Shown here: piece by piece, positions 6,879 to 7,763 of the stretch
Numbering within the stretch: the first letter of the stretch is position 1
How the letters are laid out: the number at the start of each line of letters is the position of its first letter
Source of the DNA: Anaerolineae bacterium
Lineage (GTDB): Bacteria > Chloroflexota > Anaerolineae > 4572-78 > J111
NCBI GenBank assembly: GCA_020433785.1
Contig: JAGRCC010000787.1
Coordinates: forward strand, 1-7,763
Length of the DNA stretch: 7,763 bases
Reading direction: 5' to 3'
Program-made: the position numbers and the translations under genes
The notes under the pieces: model-generated
Told to the model about the DNA's origin: nothing
Databases searched by the model: none
Seen by the model: only the letters and a program-made list of their open reading frames with translations

Positions 6879-6948
6879 GACCGCTGACGGCCGATCGACG
6901 ACTGCCGCAATTTTTCTTTAGGGGTTTTCTTTTTGGCGGTCAGCGGTC
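6879..6948. terminator. Large imperfect hairpin between convergent genes, possible bidirectional terminator
   Basis: Perfect 10-nt arms gaccgctgac (6879-6888) and gtcagcggtc (6939-6948) flank a centre in which gccgc (6904-6908) can pair with gcggt (6936-6940), leaving a T-rich loop (about 6911-6934). Alternative longer pairing extends the right side to about 6958. It sits 38 nt after the phosphorylase stop and just beyond the stop of the convergent NHL gene, where a shared terminator is expected. No clear U-run follows either arm, so it may instead be a dispersed GC-rich intergenic palindrome. Confidence 0.5.
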
Positions 6949-6969
6949 GCCGGTCGGCGATTGAAGGGA

Positions 6970-7763
6970 CTAGCCTTCTTCATCTCCCATCTGCACCCAA
7001 AAGACATGAACCTGGTGAGTGACGACATCAGTCACATACAGGCGTTGGGTGTTGGCATCGAAATAAATTCCGACCGGGGCGGCCAAGCGCAGTTGATCAA
7101 TTGTCTGCCATTGGTCAAGCAGAGCGCCGTCCGGATCATAACGCTGTAACGTTCCGCTGTCCGCATGGGTGACAAAGAGGCAGTGGTCGGGGGCAAAGGC
7201 CAGGTGGGGGCCGTTTAAGGCCAGCGACGGCGGAATGGGCCATTGGTTGAGCGGCTGTCCGGCGCCGTCTAAACGTTGTAGGCGATCATTTTCAGCCTCA
7301 ACCACGAAATAGGTCCCCTGCGAGTCACGGAGCACGTCGGTTGGCTCGTTGAACTGCCCCGGTGCTGTCCCCAAGGTGCCGATGCTGCCGGACTCTTGCC
7401 CGCTCGAATCAAAAAATTTGATTTGGCCGGTGCCGGTATCGGCCACCGCCAGGCTGTTGTCCTCAAAAGCGGTTAAGCCTCTGGGATGGAAGAAGCGCGC
7501 TTCCGAGCCGCCGAACCGCCCGATGAAATTCCCCTGAGAATCATAGCGATAGACCCACTGCAACGTTGAGTCCAAAATCAAAATGTTGTCATTGCGGTCA
7601 GCAGTGACAGCCAGCGGCTCTTCAAATGGCTCATCCCCGCCGGTTAGGGTGGTCAGGAAGTTGTACTGCGCATCAAAAATCTGCACGCGGCGATTGCCGG
7701 TATCAGCCACGACCAGCCGGCCATCAGATAGAACGGCGACATCTCTGGGTTCCAGAAATTGGC
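6970..7763 (-). CDS. NHL-repeat beta-propeller protein, C-terminal part (5' end beyond right edge)
   Basis: The frame is open from the right edge to a TAG at 6970, giving 264 residues of the C-terminus. A GTG at 7708 could be taken as a start, but it falls inside a repeat: upstream codons read 'FLEPRDVAVLSDGRLVVADT', a normal NHL repeat, so the gene continues off the window. About six repeats of 40-50 residues are visible, with recurring 'F..P.gla...d..l.VaDTgn.rvq.f' units ('VVADTGNRRVQIF', 'AVADTGTGQIKFF', 'YVTDVVTHQVHVF'). Such repeats form a propeller used for binding. The last repeats are more degenerate and the tail is acidic (GDEEG). No enzyme motif or membrane segment is visible in this part. 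In Chloroflexota similar repeats are often the C-terminal domain of large membrane proteins, including glycosyltransferase-like ones; that is inference here. Confidence 0.85.
   Translation of the reverse strand, partial: QFLEPRDVAVLSDGRLVVADTGNRRVQIFDAQYNFLTTLTGGDEPFEEPLAVTADRNDNILILDSTLQWVYRYDSQGNFIGRFGGSEARFFHPRGLTAFEDNSLAVADTGTGQIKFFDSSGQESGSIGTLGTAPGQFNEPTDVLRDSQGTYFVVEAENDRLQRLDGAGQPLNQWPIPPSLALNGPHLAFAPDHCLFVTHADSGTLQRYDPDGALLDQWQTIDQLRLAAPVGIYFDANTQRLYVTDVVTHQVHVFWVQMGDEEG

Noticed and set aside
6970..7710. NHL gene as a complete 246-residue protein starting at GTG 7708-7710
   Set aside because: Codons upstream of the GTG remain in frame to the window edge and encode the first half of the same repeat.

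Overview
The window looks like a chromosomal segment from a moderately GC-rich, non-model bacterium. A Chloroflexota (Anaerolineae-like) origin is my best guess, from the gene families and the NHL-repeat protein; nothing in the window proves taxonomy. It contains no rRNA, tRNA, CRISPR array, integrase or transposase.

Layout: positions 1-1244 (minus strand, cut by the left edge) hold the N-terminal 414 residues of a fusion protein with two universal stress protein (USP) domains followed by the start of a glucosyl-3-phosphoglycerate synthase (GpgS, GT81). A 425-bp non-coding stretch (1245-1669) contains a nested palindromic structure. Two tandem GT4 glycosyltransferases follow on the minus strand (1670-2935 and 2943-4193), 7 bp apart, with a good sigma70-type promoter upstream. 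Next is a minus-strand O6-methylguanine-DNA methyltransferase (4377-4883). Divergent from it, on the plus strand, is a GH13_18 phosphorylase (5095-6840), most likely glucosylglycerate phosphorylase, with a promoter and a perfect 9-bp inverted repeat in its leader. A large imperfect hairpin lies between this gene and a convergent NHL-repeat beta-propeller gene (6970-7763, minus) that is cut by the right edge.

How the genes fit together: the theme is metabolism of glucosylglycerate-type compatible solutes. GpgS would condense NDP-glucose with 3-phosphoglycerate. A phosphatase, not in this window, would give glucosylglycerate. The GT4 enzymes, one of which resembles mannosylglucosylglycerate synthase as I remember that family, could extend it. 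The divergent GH13_18 enzyme would split glucosylglycerate with phosphate into glucose-1-phosphate and glycerate. Synthesis and recycling would thus sit side by side, with USP domains joined to the committing enzyme and an operator-like site in front of the degrading enzyme. The methyltransferase and the NHL protein have no evident link to this pathway.
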